Part shown: positions 1 to 8,894 of the stretch, in pieces
Position numbering within the stretch: the stretch's first letter is position 1
Layout of the letters: every line of letters begins with the position of its first letter
Assembly (NCBI RefSeq): GCF_003026105.1
Contig: NZ_PYNW01000001.1
Coordinates: 310,001 to 374,000 of the forward strand
Length of the DNA stretch: 64,000 bases
From: Photobacterium sp. GB-56
GTDB lineage: Bacteria; Pseudomonadota; Gammaproteobacteria; Enterobacterales; Vibrionaceae
Reading direction: 5' to 3'
Translations under genes and position numbers: made by a program
The notes under the pieces: model-generated
Seen by the model: only the letters and a program-made list of their open reading frames with translations
What the model was told of the DNA's origin: nothing
Database searches by the model: none

Positions 1-428
1 TGGAAAGGTCTATCAATCATCACGGTTAAGCCTGCAATGAACGAGGCTGCCAAGTCTTTAAGGGCAAAACCAACAGATACTGCAATAGTACCGCCAATCA
101 AAGCTAAGATACGATCATCAACACGGAAACTCATCATAAAGACGGCAATACCCGTCGACATATAAATGAAGAATTGGAAGAAAGATTGTAACTTTTGTAG
201 CAACATTCGACGTTGAGCAAATTGGCTACTGATACCATCAACAATCGATTGAATGAATCGCAGTAATATCCAAGCGGCACAAACCGTTAATGCAGAAAAG
301 AGCACGCCACTCCAACGAATAAGGTTAGCAAATTGCTGGAAGTCCTCAATGTTTGGCATGTCATCAGCAAAAACGGCTGGTGAAAAACTAAGAAGTATTA
401 GGCTAAAGAGACAGAATAAACGCTTCAT
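1..428 (-). CDS. MscS-family mechanosensitive channel, N-terminal part (runs off the window)
   Basis: The reading frame starts with ATG at 428 and is open to the window edge, so only about 142 N-terminal residues are seen. It begins with a signal-peptide-like segment (MKRLFCLFSLILLSFSPAVF followed by ADD), then two hydrophobic helices. It ends in the typical MscS pore-helix pattern, a small-residue run with VGFALKDLAASFIAG and then MIDRPF. MscS channels open under membrane tension and release solutes during hypo-osmotic shock. The start codon directly abuts the stop codon of the upstream ATPase gene (stop at 431-429), so the two are almost certainly co-transcribed and probably translationally coupled. 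The family is secure from the pore motif; the subtype is unknown because the C-terminal domain is missing. Confidence 0.8.
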   Translation of the reverse strand, partial: MKRLFCLFSLILLSFSPAVFADDMPNIEDFQQFANLIRWSGVLFSALTVCAAWILLRFIQSIVDGISSQFAQRRMLLQKLQSFFQFFIYMSTGIAVFMMSFRVDDRILALIGGTIAVSVGFALKDLAASFIAGLTVMIDRPF

Positions 429-2786
429 TTATTTCACCAATAAGTGCTGACGGTGGAGAACATTAGTGATATGACGGAACCAGTGATCGGAGATTTTCGC
501 TTTATCATCTGACCATTCAATAAAACCACGACTTTGGAAGTAACGTAACGTACCAATAACTTCATCAAGGCTGAGCTGAGTACATTCAGAGAGCTCTTGC
601 GGGGATGCGACCTCTAACTGCACAATAGAACGTAGCACTGCTAACATCGGCTTTGGCATTTGTTCTAAATCTTCAGATTGTGGTGCTTTAAATAAACGTA
701 CCAGTACTTTATCTGTGTCTTTATCTCGCTGCAGAGAGAAACGGAAGAAACGTACAGCAACCGTAGGGTTACCATCAGAGTAATCCCACAAAATACGATA
801 AAAGCCTCGTTGAGCTCTTTCTTCTTCTGTTATGTCATCTTCATCCCACTGGCGAGGCAGCACTAGGCCTTCAAAACTAATGGCAAATTCTCCTTCGGAA
901 GAGGTACGGGTTTTTAATAAGTCGCCAATTTGCTGTTCGCTCCAACGTGGCATAAAGGTGACTAAATCAAACAGTAAACGCTCACCACGAGCACGATCAA
1001 CAAAACGCCAACATGATTTTTCAACCGCAATAATCGCACGATGACTTTTCCGTGTTTTACGCAATAAATTAGTGATACTCATTAGATCTTTTAGTCCACC
1101 GACTTTAGGTGTCACCAATCGTTGAGCGTTATCGATGGCAATTAAATAGGTTGTTTCACTATTGCGTAAGTATTCAAGAATATCATCTTCAGAGCTGTCA
1201 CTAGCAAGCCCAAGAGCGGTAGAGAACTGTTGTAGCAATTCTGCGTAGCCATCATAAGGACAGTTAATGTATATCGGTGTTGCATTTTTAACTTTGTGTA
1301 ACAAGCGTCGAAGAAGTGTCGTTGTCCCAATGCCACGCTCACCAGAAACAACACAAACTGCGGGTTTATCAGTTAATAAGTAGCCTGAAAGCTGTTTAAT
1401 TTCTTCTAACGCATAGTCTTCAATGATTGGGCTATCCTCACTACCTGGCTTTACATATTCATAAGTAGCGGCACCTTTGATACGAACCATATTGAGTTGT
1501 TCGCGAGAGGTTTCTGTTTGTTTAGCAACTTCAATACGGAATAGATAGGCGAGTGCATGACGAAAGAAAATGTACTTTGATAAGTTAGCAACCAGTGTAT
1601 GTTGAAAGCGACGTAAGGTAAGCCATGCTGCACCTAGTGCTGTTGCTGGAATTGAAAGTAATAATTTATCTTTATGATTGAGCGCCCATTTAATAGAAAG
1701 GGGCAGATGTGTCGCGCCTTCTAAGCGCTTAAAGACGATATGTCGCCAACGACGAAGCGTAATTAAGGTTAATAAGATAAAACCAAAGAAGATAATTGAC
1801 CAAATCCACGCATAGATGGTGCCTTGCCCCAGTGTGCGCGCTGAAATTTGTAGAATTACGCCTGCGGCAATAAATCCCCATACGTATTGGCGAATAGTTG
1901 AAAGACGTAATGCGACAACTTCAGCATCGCTATTATTGATGCTATTACGACGCGCAAACTCAAGTATAAATCGCACTGCAATTGAGCCACCAAGGATCCA
2001 CCATGTGAAGATTTCCAAGTAGATCAAGTGGTGCAAGCTTGGTAATTGAGAAACAATACGGAGTGAAAGCGTGATTGCAATTAACCAACCAATTGGACGG
2101 TGCGCTCGACTAATATACCAAATCGCACGAAACAAAAGATTGGGATGCGGGTTATGTTCGAGTTGTGTTTCTCTAAAATGTTCGATCAAACGTGCGCTAT
2201 TACGCTGCCACCAAGAAAGTAAAAATAAAATAGCGAAAACTTTTAAGGCAACCACAAGAATGGGGACTGGCGAAATCAGCATATCTTTTAGCAAATCATG
2301 GAAACTGCGTAATTGATATAAGACCATGTACTGTAAGTTAAGTGCTGTGATTGATAGCTCTAACTTAAATTGTTGAACGCCAAAAGGTCCAAATCCTGTC
2401 ACCTTATCTTGGATAGCTGATGAACTTAAATTGAGAAGGCGCTCTTTATCTTGGCTAATACTCAGTAGTGAATTGTAAACCGACGACAGTTTTTCCCATG
2501 CTTGTTCTTTATCATCACTTTTCTGGTATTTATTCAGTGCTGTTGCCAGTAACTTTTGATGCTTCTTCTGTTGTGAGAGGGTCTTAGACAGTAAGGAATT
2601 AACTTCTTTAACATCGTTATGAGTGAACAAATGCTGATCAGGTAGCTGATTAATGGCAGTATTTATGCTCGTTGCTGCTTGGGTTAATTCAGGCTGCTCT
2701 GATTCAAAAAGGGTTAGCGTAGCAGATGCTGAAGTACTGAATATCAGAATGAAACTACAGAGTAATGAGTATATCGTTAATCGCAT
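429..2786 (-). CDS. membrane-anchored P-loop ATPase with variant Walker A, co-encoded with an MscS channel
   Basis: A 785-residue protein. I chose the ATG at 2786 because it gives a clean signal peptide (MRLTIYSLLCSFILIFSTSA); an in-frame TTG at 2819 would add 11 polar residues. After the signal peptide comes a helical, probably periplasmic part to about residue 165. Several membrane helices lie between roughly 170 and 400, and a cytoplasmic AAA/STAND-like ATPase domain covers about 460-740. The P-loop reads GERGIGTTT, with Thr (residue 488) where the Walker lysine should be. The Walker B-like strand is TYLIAIDN. The C-terminal part looks like a winged helix (VIGTLRYFQSRGFIEW). Role unknown; the abutting MscS gene suggests the ATPase works with, or gates, that channel. 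This is inference. Confidence 0.75.
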   Translation of the reverse strand: MRLTIYSLLCSFILIFSTSASATLTLFESEQPELTQAATSINTAINQLPDQHLFTHNDVKEVNSLLSKTLSQQKKHQKLLATALNKYQKSDDKEQAWEKLSSVYNSLLSISQDKERLLNLSSSAIQDKVTGFGPFGVQQFKLELSITALNLQYMVLYQLRSFHDLLKDMLISPVPILVVALKVFAILFLLSWWQRNSARLIEHFRETQLEHNPHPNLLFRAIWYISRAHRPIGWLIAITLSLRIVSQLPSLHHLIYLEIFTWWILGGSIAVRFILEFARRNSINNSDAEVVALRLSTIRQYVWGFIAAGVILQISARTLGQGTIYAWIWSIIFFGFILLTLITLRRWRHIVFKRLEGATHLPLSIKWALNHKDKLLLSIPATALGAAWLTLRRFQHTLVANLSKYIFFRHALAYLFRIEVAKQTETSREQLNMVRIKGAATYEYVKPGSEDSPIIEDYALEEIKQLSGYLLTDKPAVCVVSGERGIGTTTLLRRLLHKVKNATPIYINCPYDGYAELLQQFSTALGLASDSSEDDILEYLRNSETTYLIAIDNAQRLVTPKVGGLKDLMSITNLLRKTRKSHRAIIAVEKSCWRFVDRARGERLLFDLVTFMPRWSEQQIGDLLKTRTSSEGEFAISFEGLVLPRQWDEDDITEEERAQRGFYRILWDYSDGNPTVAVRFFRFSLQRDKDTDKVLVRLFKAPQSEDLEQMPKPMLAVLRSIVQLEVASPQELSECTQLSLDEVIGTLRYFQSRGFIEWSDDKAKISDHWFRHITNVLHRQHLLVK

Positions 2787-2931
2787 TAATTTTTCATATT
2801 TCCTGAATGATGAAGACAAAGGTAGACCAAATAAGACGAGAATAATTGTTATCTTGTAAAAGTAAGAATTAGATCACGTCTTAAAGATCAAGTGGTTAAT
2901 CATTAAAATTAATGGTTTTCTTTAATGATAA

Positions 2932-3750
2932 TTAGATATTTTCAGGGAGTTGTGTTCCACACTTTTTGCAGTAATCAGCATCCACTTCATGACCACTGGT
3001 TGCACAATTAGGGCATCGTCTTAGGTTTCGGTGTGTTTTCATTTCTTGATTGAGTTCTGCGGTCAAAATACCGGTCGGAACGGCAAGAATTGAGTAACCG
3101 AGTAACATGGTCAATGAAGCTAACGCCTTACCCATTACGGTTTGCGGCACAATATCGCCATAACCAACAGTTGTAATAGTCACGACTGCCCAGTAAATAC
3201 TTTTAGGGATACTGGTAAAGCCATTTTCAGGGCCTTCAATCAAGAACATTAATGAACCAAATACGGTAACTAGAATTAATACAGAACTAAAGAAAACAAA
3301 AATTTTACGTTGGGCATGGCGAAGTGATCGTAAAAGAATATTGGAGTCTTGTAAGAATCTAGCCAGTTTTAGAACACGGAAAATACGTAAAACACGGATT
3401 AAACGTACGATCAGTAAATAGTTTGAACCTGGCACAAAGAAAGAAATGTAAGCAGGCACAATGGCAATTAAATCAATGATGCCATAAAAACTTCGCGCGT
3501 AAGCGAGAGGGCGCGGCGAACAATACAAGCGCAGAATATACTCTATGGTAAATAAGATCGTGAATAGCCACTCAGCACCTAACAGCGCTGTAGAGAATTT
3601 TGATTCAATACTGGCAACAGATGAAATGATTAGGATCAGTTCAGAGCTAACAATAGCGATTATTAAGCCAATATCGAATAGCTGTCCAGCGCGTGTAGAG
3701 GTACCAAAAATAATTTGGTAAAGACGTTGTCTTAGAGTCAGTTTAATCAT
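2932..3750 (-). CDS. voltage-gated-type K+ channel with C-terminal zinc ribbon
   Basis: A 272-residue ion-transport protein of the six-helix Kv type. An S4-like helix with regularly spaced arginines (IVRLIRVLRIFRVLKLARF) lies near residues 112-132. The selectivity filter TITTVGYGD lies near residue 190, followed by S6. The extreme C-terminus adds a short zinc ribbon with two Cys pairs (CPNC and CKKC, about residues 243-265), which is not part of the core channel. The protein should conduct K+ across the inner membrane in response to voltage. The gene stands alone between the ATPase and ychE. The start ATG at 3750 precedes MIKLTLRQRLYQ. Confidence 0.88.
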   Translation of the reverse strand: MIKLTLRQRLYQIIFGTSTRAGQLFDIGLIIAIVSSELILIISSVASIESKFSTALLGAEWLFTILFTIEYILRLYCSPRPLAYARSFYGIIDLIAIVPAYISFFVPGSNYLLIVRLIRVLRIFRVLKLARFLQDSNILLRSLRHAQRKIFVFFSSVLILVTVFGSLMFLIEGPENGFTSIPKSIYWAVVTITTVGYGDIVPQTVMGKALASLTMLLGYSILAVPTGILTAELNQEMKTHRNLRRCPNCATSGHEVDADYCKKCGTQLPENI

Positions 3751-3884
3751 AATTAAGTGTTAGTTAGCCGTAAGCTTACGCAGAAGTAGGTTATTATTTT
3801 GTATGGCATATCAATCAGCAGACTAGTATACCAAAAATAGTATTAGGTAAGTGCGTAAATGATGAGCGTAGATAATTGATAATA

Positions 3885-3911
3885 AAAAGTCCCGAAAAAA
3901 TCGAGACTTTA
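3885..3911 (-). terminator. Rho-independent terminator of ychE
   Basis: An imperfect hairpin with stem AAAGTCcCGA against TCGaGACTTT. On the minus strand it is followed by a T-rich run, just downstream of the ychE stop at 3958. Confidence 0.6.
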
Positions 3912-3957
3912 TATTTAATTATTATCTTTTATTAGCGAGGTGTTTATGTTGTGACGC

Positions 3958-4596
3958 TTAAACTAGGCCTGGTAGCATTACTTTTAATCCATTAATAATA
4001 AATTCGATACCAAGTGCGGCAAGGATCAAACCCATGATACGAGTAATAACGTTAATTCCTGTTTGACCTAGGAAGCGAACAATTAATGGTGCAGAGCGAA
4101 ACAGTAACCAACAGCCAAAAGCAAATACAACGATGGTAATGGCAATGCCAATCGTTGATGTCATTGTTGGATACTTGGAACCATAAACAATGGTTGAACT
4201 GATAGCACCTGGTCCTGCCATTAAAGGCATTGCAAGTGGCACCACACCGACTTGTTCACGTATGGCTGACTCTGATTTCTCTTCTTTATTTTGTTTCACC
4301 TCGCCAATCTTACCGCTCATCATTGAAAAAGCGATACTCAGCAACAGTAAGCCGCCGGCGACTCGGAATGAATCAATAGAGATACTAAAGAGATCCAGTA
4401 AGTGTTGGCCAGCAACAAGAGCCACTACCAGTATGATAACAACAGCTGTATTGGTTGTTAACGCAGTTTTATTACGCTCTTCAGGTGTCATTGAACCAGT
4501 TAATGACACGAAAACAGGCATAATACCAACAGGGTTTACCGTTGCAAAAAGCCCGACAAAAAAGTGTAAAAATATTCCTATTTCAATGGCTTGCAT
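3958..4596 (-). CDS. ychE: MarC-family inner-membrane protein YchE
   Basis: A 212-residue polytopic membrane protein of the MarC/UPF0056 family with about six helices. Family hallmarks are LFATVNPVGIMPVF near the N-terminus, PLAMPLMAGPGAISS in the middle, and TGINVITRIMGLILAALGIE near the C-terminus. By recalled similarity it is closer to E. coli YchE than to MarC. The gene is divergent from adhE, as ychE is a neighbour of adhE in E. coli, which supports the call. The molecular function is not firmly established; amino-acid transport has been proposed for relatives. Confidence 0.85.
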   Translation of the reverse strand: MQAIEIGIFLHFFVGLFATVNPVGIMPVFVSLTGSMTPEERNKTALTTNTAVVIILVVALVAGQHLLDLFSISIDSFRVAGGLLLLSIAFSMMSGKIGEVKQNKEEKSESAIREQVGVVPLAMPLMAGPGAISSTIVYGSKYPTMTSTIGIAITIVVFAFGCWLLFRSAPLIVRFLGQTGINVITRIMGLILAALGIEFIINGLKVMLPGLV

Positions 4597-4947
4597 GATT
4601 TTCTCAGTTAGATTTCACTAGGTGTAAGTCATGAGAATAGTATTAATCAATACAGTTGATCTCAGAGTAAAAAAGCCTCGTATATAAGGCGTAGTTATTA
4701 ACTTAACAATTAGGTTATGCACGCTAATTTTTTGACAGGTAAAACCAATGTTAATTAATCACTCGATGATATTTTAATCTTAAATTATTAGCCTAACCAC
4801 AAAAAAAAGCCTGCTTTTAAAATTCTAGTGAAAGATTTCTCCATTATTTTTAAATAAACTTTTATTGTTGAAAACATGAACTACTATGGTGAAACGAAAT
4901 GCTTATTAATAGTAATGACTCAACATTGACCAATTGGTATATGAAAA

Positions 4948-4963
4948 GGTGATAATTGTCACA
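4948..4963. promoter_or_regulatory. CRP-like binding site upstream of adhE
   Basis: GGTGA-TAATTG-TCACA differs from the CRP consensus TGTGA-N6-TCACA at one position and is preceded by an A-run, as good CRP sites often are. It lies about 330 bp before the adhE start and about 350 bp before the ychE start, so its target is uncertain. Confidence 0.5.
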
Positions 4964-5143
4964 AGTAGACAAATGTAGGGCTAGTAAATGTATTTTTATT
5001 ACGTAATATTTCTCCTTGTGAAATAAGTGGTTATTGTCGCTAAGATGTGAAATATTAGTAAAAAGATTGATTCTATAGAGTATGTGTTTGTTTTTTACTC
5101 ATTTTTATGATTTTTAGGTATAAATTAATCATCAGAGCTAACA

Positions 5144-5157
5144 CTGATCTAAATCAA
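5144..5157. promoter_or_regulatory. FNR-like box upstream of adhE
   Basis: CTGAT-CTAA-ATCAA matches the FNR consensus TTGAT-N4-ATCAA at 9 of 10 positions. It sits about 135 bp upstream of the adhE start codon. This agrees with AdhE being a fermentative enzyme made without oxygen. The box and spacer are nearly identical to the one in front of cydA. Confidence 0.65.
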
Positions 5158-5291
5158 ATCTTTTTAGAATGTGAATAAATATAATCAATTTTGAAAGTAA
5201 TTTACTAAGTGTGTGATTTTCTTAGTTCGAGAATTAAGAATGAAGCCGTATCCTTACTAAAAAGTTTTCAATCTTAAGGTAGGAGTCTACT

Positions 5292-7973
5292 ATGCCTGTT
5301 ACAAATATCACTGAACTAGATGCAATGGTTGCTCGCGTTAAAGCGGCACAAAAAGAATTTGCAACTTTCTCTCAAGAGCAAGTGGATAAAATTTTCCGCG
5401 CTGCTTCTCTTGCTGCAAACAACGCACGTATTCCTCTCGCTCAGCAAGCTGTTGCTGAATCTGGCATGGGTATCATCGAAGACAAGGTTATTAAAAACCA
5501 CTTCGCTTCTGAATTTATCTACAACAAATACAAAGACGAAAAGACATGCGGTATCTTGGAAGAGAACGATGAGTTCGGCACCATGACTATTGCTGAGCCT
5601 GTAGGTATTATTTGTGGTATTGTTCCAACGACTAACCCGACATCTACAGCTATCTTCAAATCGTTAATCTCTCTTAAAACACGTAACGCAATTATTTTCT
5701 CGCCACACCCGCGTGCTAAAAACTCAACTAACGCTGCTGCTAAATTAGTATTAGATGCCGCTGTTGCCGCAGGTGCACCTAAAGATATTATTGGCTGGAT
5801 TGATCAACCATCAGTTGAACTATCTAACGCACTAATGAAGCACGATGATATCAACCTTATCCTTGCGACTGGTGGTCCAGGCATGGTTAAAGCAGCTTAC
5901 TCTTCAGGTAAACCTGCTATCGGTGTTGGTGCGGGTAACGTGCCTGTTGTTATCGATGAAACAGCTGATATTAAGCGTGCTGTTGCATCAGTACTTATGT
6001 CAAAAACGTTTGATAACGGTGTTGTTTGTGCCTCAGAGCAAGCTGTAATCGTTATGGACGAAGTCTATGATGAAGTGAAAGAGCGTTTTGCTTCTCACAA
6101 TGGCTACGTTTTATCAAAAGATGAGGCAGAGAAAGTACGTAAAGTTCTGCTTATCAACGGTAACCTTAATGCAGATATCGTAGGTCAGCCAGCAACGAAG
6201 ATCGCAGAAATGGCGGGTGTTACTGTTCCTGCTAATACTAAGATCCTTATTGGTGAAGGTGAGCAAGTTTCTTTCGACGATGAGTTCGCACACGAGAAAC
6301 TATCTCCTACATTAGGTATGTTCCGCGCGTCTTCATTTGAAAATGCAGTAGATCAAGCAGTAACAATGGTAGAGATTGGTGGTATCGGTCATACATCTGG
6401 CTTATACACGAATCAAGACACTAACGCTGACCGTATTAAGTACTTCGGCGACAAAATGAAAACAGCACGTATTCTTGTGAATATCCCAACAACTCATGGT
6501 GGTATCGGTGATCTTTACAACTTTAACGTTGCGCCTTCGTTAACTCTAGGTTGTGGTTCATGGGGTGGTAACTCTATCTCTGAGAACGTAGGTCCTAAGC
6601 ACCTTATCAACAAGAAGACAGTAGCGAAGCGAGCTGAAAATATGTTGTGGCATAAACTACCTAAATCAATTTACTTCCGTCGTGGTAGCCTTCCAATTGC
6701 ACTTAGCGATTTAGAAGGTAAGAAGCGTGCGTTCTTAGTAACAGACCGTTTCCTATTTAATAACGGTTACGCAGATGAAATCGTATCTTTGCTTAAAGCA
6801 CAAGGTATCGAAGTTCAAACATTCTTTGATGTAGAAGCGGATCCAACACTGTCTGTTGTTGAGAAAGGCGCTGAAGCAATGAAGAGCTTCCAACCTGATG
6901 TGATTATTGCACTCGGTGGTGGTTCGCCAATGGATGCTGCGAAGATCATGTGGGTAATGTATGAGCACCCAGAAACGCACTTCGAAGAACTAGCAATGCG
7001 CTTCATGGACATCCGTAAACGTATTTACAAGTTCCCTAAAATGGGTAAGAAAGCTGAACTAGTATGTATCACTACTACATCTGGTACAGGTTCTGAAGTA
7101 ACACCATTTGCGGTTGTAACTGACGATAAAACAGGTGCTAAGTACCCACTAGCTGACTACGAACTAACGCCTAACATGGCAATCGTTGATGCTAACCTTG
7201 TAATGAACATGCCTAAGTCTCTAACAGCGTTTGGTGGTTACGATGCCGTCACTCACGCACTAGAAGCTTACGTATCAGTTCTTGCTAACGAATACTCTGA
7301 TGGTCAAGCACTTCAAGCACTAAGAATGCTAAAAGAATACTTACCATCAAGCTATGCAAATGGTGCTAATGACCCAATCGCACGTGAGAAAGTACACAAT
7401 GCGGCAACTATCGCGGGTATCGCATTTGCGAACGCATTCCTAGGTGTATGTCACTCAATGGCGCACAAACTAGGTGCCGAGTTCCACGTACCACACGGTC
7501 TTGCTAACGCATTGTTGATTTCTAACGTTGTTCGTTACAACGCGAATGATAATCCAACAAAGCAAACAGCATTCTCACAGTACGCAAGCCCACAAGCGCG
7601 TCGTCGTTATGCTGAAGTTGCTGATCACTTAGGTCTATCACATGCGGGTGACCGTACTGCACAGAAAATTGAGCGTCTACTAACTTGGTTAGACGAATTG
7701 AAAGTGAATCTTCAGATTCCAATGTCAATCCAAGAAGCAGGCGTTTCAGAAGCTGATTTCCTTGCGAAAGTTGATGAGTTAGCGGTAGAAGCGTTTGATG
7801 ACCAGTGTACTGGTGCAAACCCTCGTTATCCTCTAATCTCTGAGCTTAAAGATGTACTAATGGCATCTTACTACGGTAAGCCTTTCATTGAAGGTGAAGC
7901 GTTTGAAGGCACAACAGTGATTAAAAAATCAGAGCCAGTGAAAACCACTAAAGGTAAAAAAGCAAAAGCTTAA
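5292..7973 (+). CDS. adhE: bifunctional acetaldehyde-CoA / alcohol dehydrogenase AdhE
   Basis: An 893-residue fusion enzyme (E. coli AdhE has 891). It converts acetyl-CoA to acetaldehyde and then to ethanol with two NADH, regenerating NAD+ in fermentation. The N-terminal aldehyde dehydrogenase half carries the catalytic Cys246 (VVCASEQAV). The C-terminal half is an iron-dependent alcohol dehydrogenase with the NAD site IALGGGSPMDAAK and metal-binding histidines (for example in GVCHSMAHKLGAEFHVPHG). AdhE proteins assemble into spirosomes. The start ATG follows AAGGTAGGAG. The gene is monocistronic, with its own terminator and an upstream FNR-like box. Codon use is of the highly expressed type. 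Confidence 0.98.
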   Translation: MPVTNITELDAMVARVKAAQKEFATFSQEQVDKIFRAASLAANNARIPLAQQAVAESGMGIIEDKVIKNHFASEFIYNKYKDEKTCGILEENDEFGTMTIAEPVGIICGIVPTTNPTSTAIFKSLISLKTRNAIIFSPHPRAKNSTNAAAKLVLDAAVAAGAPKDIIGWIDQPSVELSNALMKHDDINLILATGGPGMVKAAYSSGKPAIGVGAGNVPVVIDETADIKRAVASVLMSKTFDNGVVCASEQAVIVMDEVYDEVKERFASHNGYVLSKDEAEKVRKVLLINGNLNADIVGQPATKIAEMAGVTVPANTKILIGEGEQVSFDDEFAHEKLSPTLGMFRASSFENAVDQAVTMVEIGGIGHTSGLYTNQDTNADRIKYFGDKMKTARILVNIPTTHGGIGDLYNFNVAPSLTLGCGSWGGNSISENVGPKHLINKKTVAKRAENMLWHKLPKSIYFRRGSLPIALSDLEGKKRAFLVTDRFLFNNGYADEIVSLLKAQGIEVQTFFDVEADPTLSVVEKGAEAMKSFQPDVIIALGGGSPMDAAKIMWVMYEHPETHFEELAMRFMDIRKRIYKFPKMGKKAELVCITTTSGTGSEVTPFAVVTDDKTGAKYPLADYELTPNMAIVDANLVMNMPKSLTAFGGYDAVTHALEAYVSVLANEYSDGQALQALRMLKEYLPSSYANGANDPIAREKVHNAATIAGIAFANAFLGVCHSMAHKLGAEFHVPHGLANALLISNVVRYNANDNPTKQTAFSQYASPQARRRYAEVADHLGLSHAGDRTAQKIERLLTWLDELKVNLQIPMSIQEAGVSEADFLAKVDELAVEAFDDQCTGANPRYPLISELKDVLMASYYGKPFIEGEAFEGTTVIKKSEPVKTTKGKKAKA

Positions 7974-7988
7974 TACCTAGCGTTGATT

Positions 7989-8022
7989 GAAAAAAAGCCC
8001 GCTAACTTAGCGGGCTTTTTTA
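7989..8022. terminator. bidirectional Rho-independent terminator between adhE and the SDR gene
   Basis: A strong GC-rich hairpin (stem GCCCGCTAA / TTAGCGGGC) has an A-run on its left and a T-run on its right. It can therefore end adhE on the plus strand and the converging SDR gene on the minus strand. Confidence 0.9.
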
Positions 8023-8036
8023 TATCTTATAGATGG

Positions 8037-8714
8037 TTATATCAAACACTCTGCTTCAAGTATCCTGCCATTGAAGGAATCATTAGTAATAATGTATTCC
8101 GTGCAACTGACTATTTCTACTTGTAATCGTGTATGGAGCATTGTCTGATTATCTGAAGTAATTGGAATAATGGCACCCACTCGGATATTCAAAGAAGATA
8201 ATTCTTTAGACCAGCCAAAAGTTAAGCCTTGTATTACTGATTTACTAGTATCGGAAAGGTGAGCGTGATGGTGAGATGGTTGTAAGGCTAAATTAATAAT
8301 AACAGCAGGTTGTTTGTTGTCTTGCATCATTGTTGCTGCTATTTGTCCAACGCTAAAAAAAGTGGTTGCGTTGTTACACATTACATCATTGAATTTATTA
8401 ATTGCATTGGGCTCAAGAATACTTGGTGTATTCGTACATTTTGGCCATGTATTGAGTAAGACATTAAATGTACCTAGTTGGCGCTGAATATTGGTAAAGA
8501 CTTGTTTAATTGAATGCGGTTGGGTGTTTTTTAAATGAAAGATGTTGATATGACGAGAGAATTGAGAACAAGCATCCTGTGTTGCCTCTAAATTTTGGAT
8601 GTCATTATCAACGAGCGCAAGTTTTGCCCCTAATGATGCAAAATGAAGAGCTATGGCTTTACCGATGAGAGTACCTGCAGCAGTGATGACTATTACAGAT
8701 TGATCAATAAGCAT
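8037..8714 (-). CDS. short-chain dehydrogenase/reductase-fold protein, probably catalytically dead
   Basis: A 225-residue protein with the Rossmann start of the SDR family: VIVITAAGTLIGKAIALHFA in place of TGxxxGIG, then an acidic residue after strand 2 (LALVDND) that would favour NAD(H). Where classical SDRs carry the catalytic Ser and the YxxxK pair, this protein has VIINLALQPS and LSDTSKSVIQGLT. The lysine is kept, but both Ser and Tyr are missing. The segment after the active site is also short. It may bind a nucleotide without reducing a substrate. The start ATG at 8714 follows GGGATGATACTACT. Converges on adhE; no operon partner is evident. Confidence 0.7.
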   Translation of the reverse strand: MLIDQSVIVITAAGTLIGKAIALHFASLGAKLALVDNDIQNLEATQDACSQFSRHINIFHLKNTQPHSIKQVFTNIQRQLGTFNVLLNTWPKCTNTPSILEPNAINKFNDVMCNNATTFFSVGQIAATMMQDNKQPAVIINLALQPSHHHAHLSDTSKSVIQGLTFGWSKELSSLNIRVGAIIPITSDNQTMLHTRLQVEIVSCTEYIITNDSFNGRILEAECLI

Positions 8715-8894
8715 AGTAGTATCATCCCAAAATTATCATGTTAATATGGCATTAACTGATCAGACCAAAAGTAGTTAAGAACCATATTAGTTAGCGCTTT
8801 CACAATAGAATAATTGGATGTGACAATGTTTGATTGCGCTCACAAAGATACCTATTGGGTATCATTGCTGGGTTGGCAGATAGTTATATGAATA

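Larger units (their letters stand above)
4597..5291. other. ychE-adhE divergent intergenic region
   Basis: Nearly 700 bp of very AT-rich sequence without a supportable gene. It carries a CRP-like site and an FNR-like box (listed separately) and must hold the divergent promoters of ychE and adhE. The length suggests a long regulated adhE leader or several promoters. Confidence 0.6.

Noticed and set aside
4190..4621. 143-residue plus-strand frame opposite ychE
   Set aside because: Shadow of a conserved MarC-family gene, with no own start signal.
5100..5260. Riboswitch-like structure in the adhE leader
   Set aside because: I found no convincing paired elements; the sequence is merely AT-rich.
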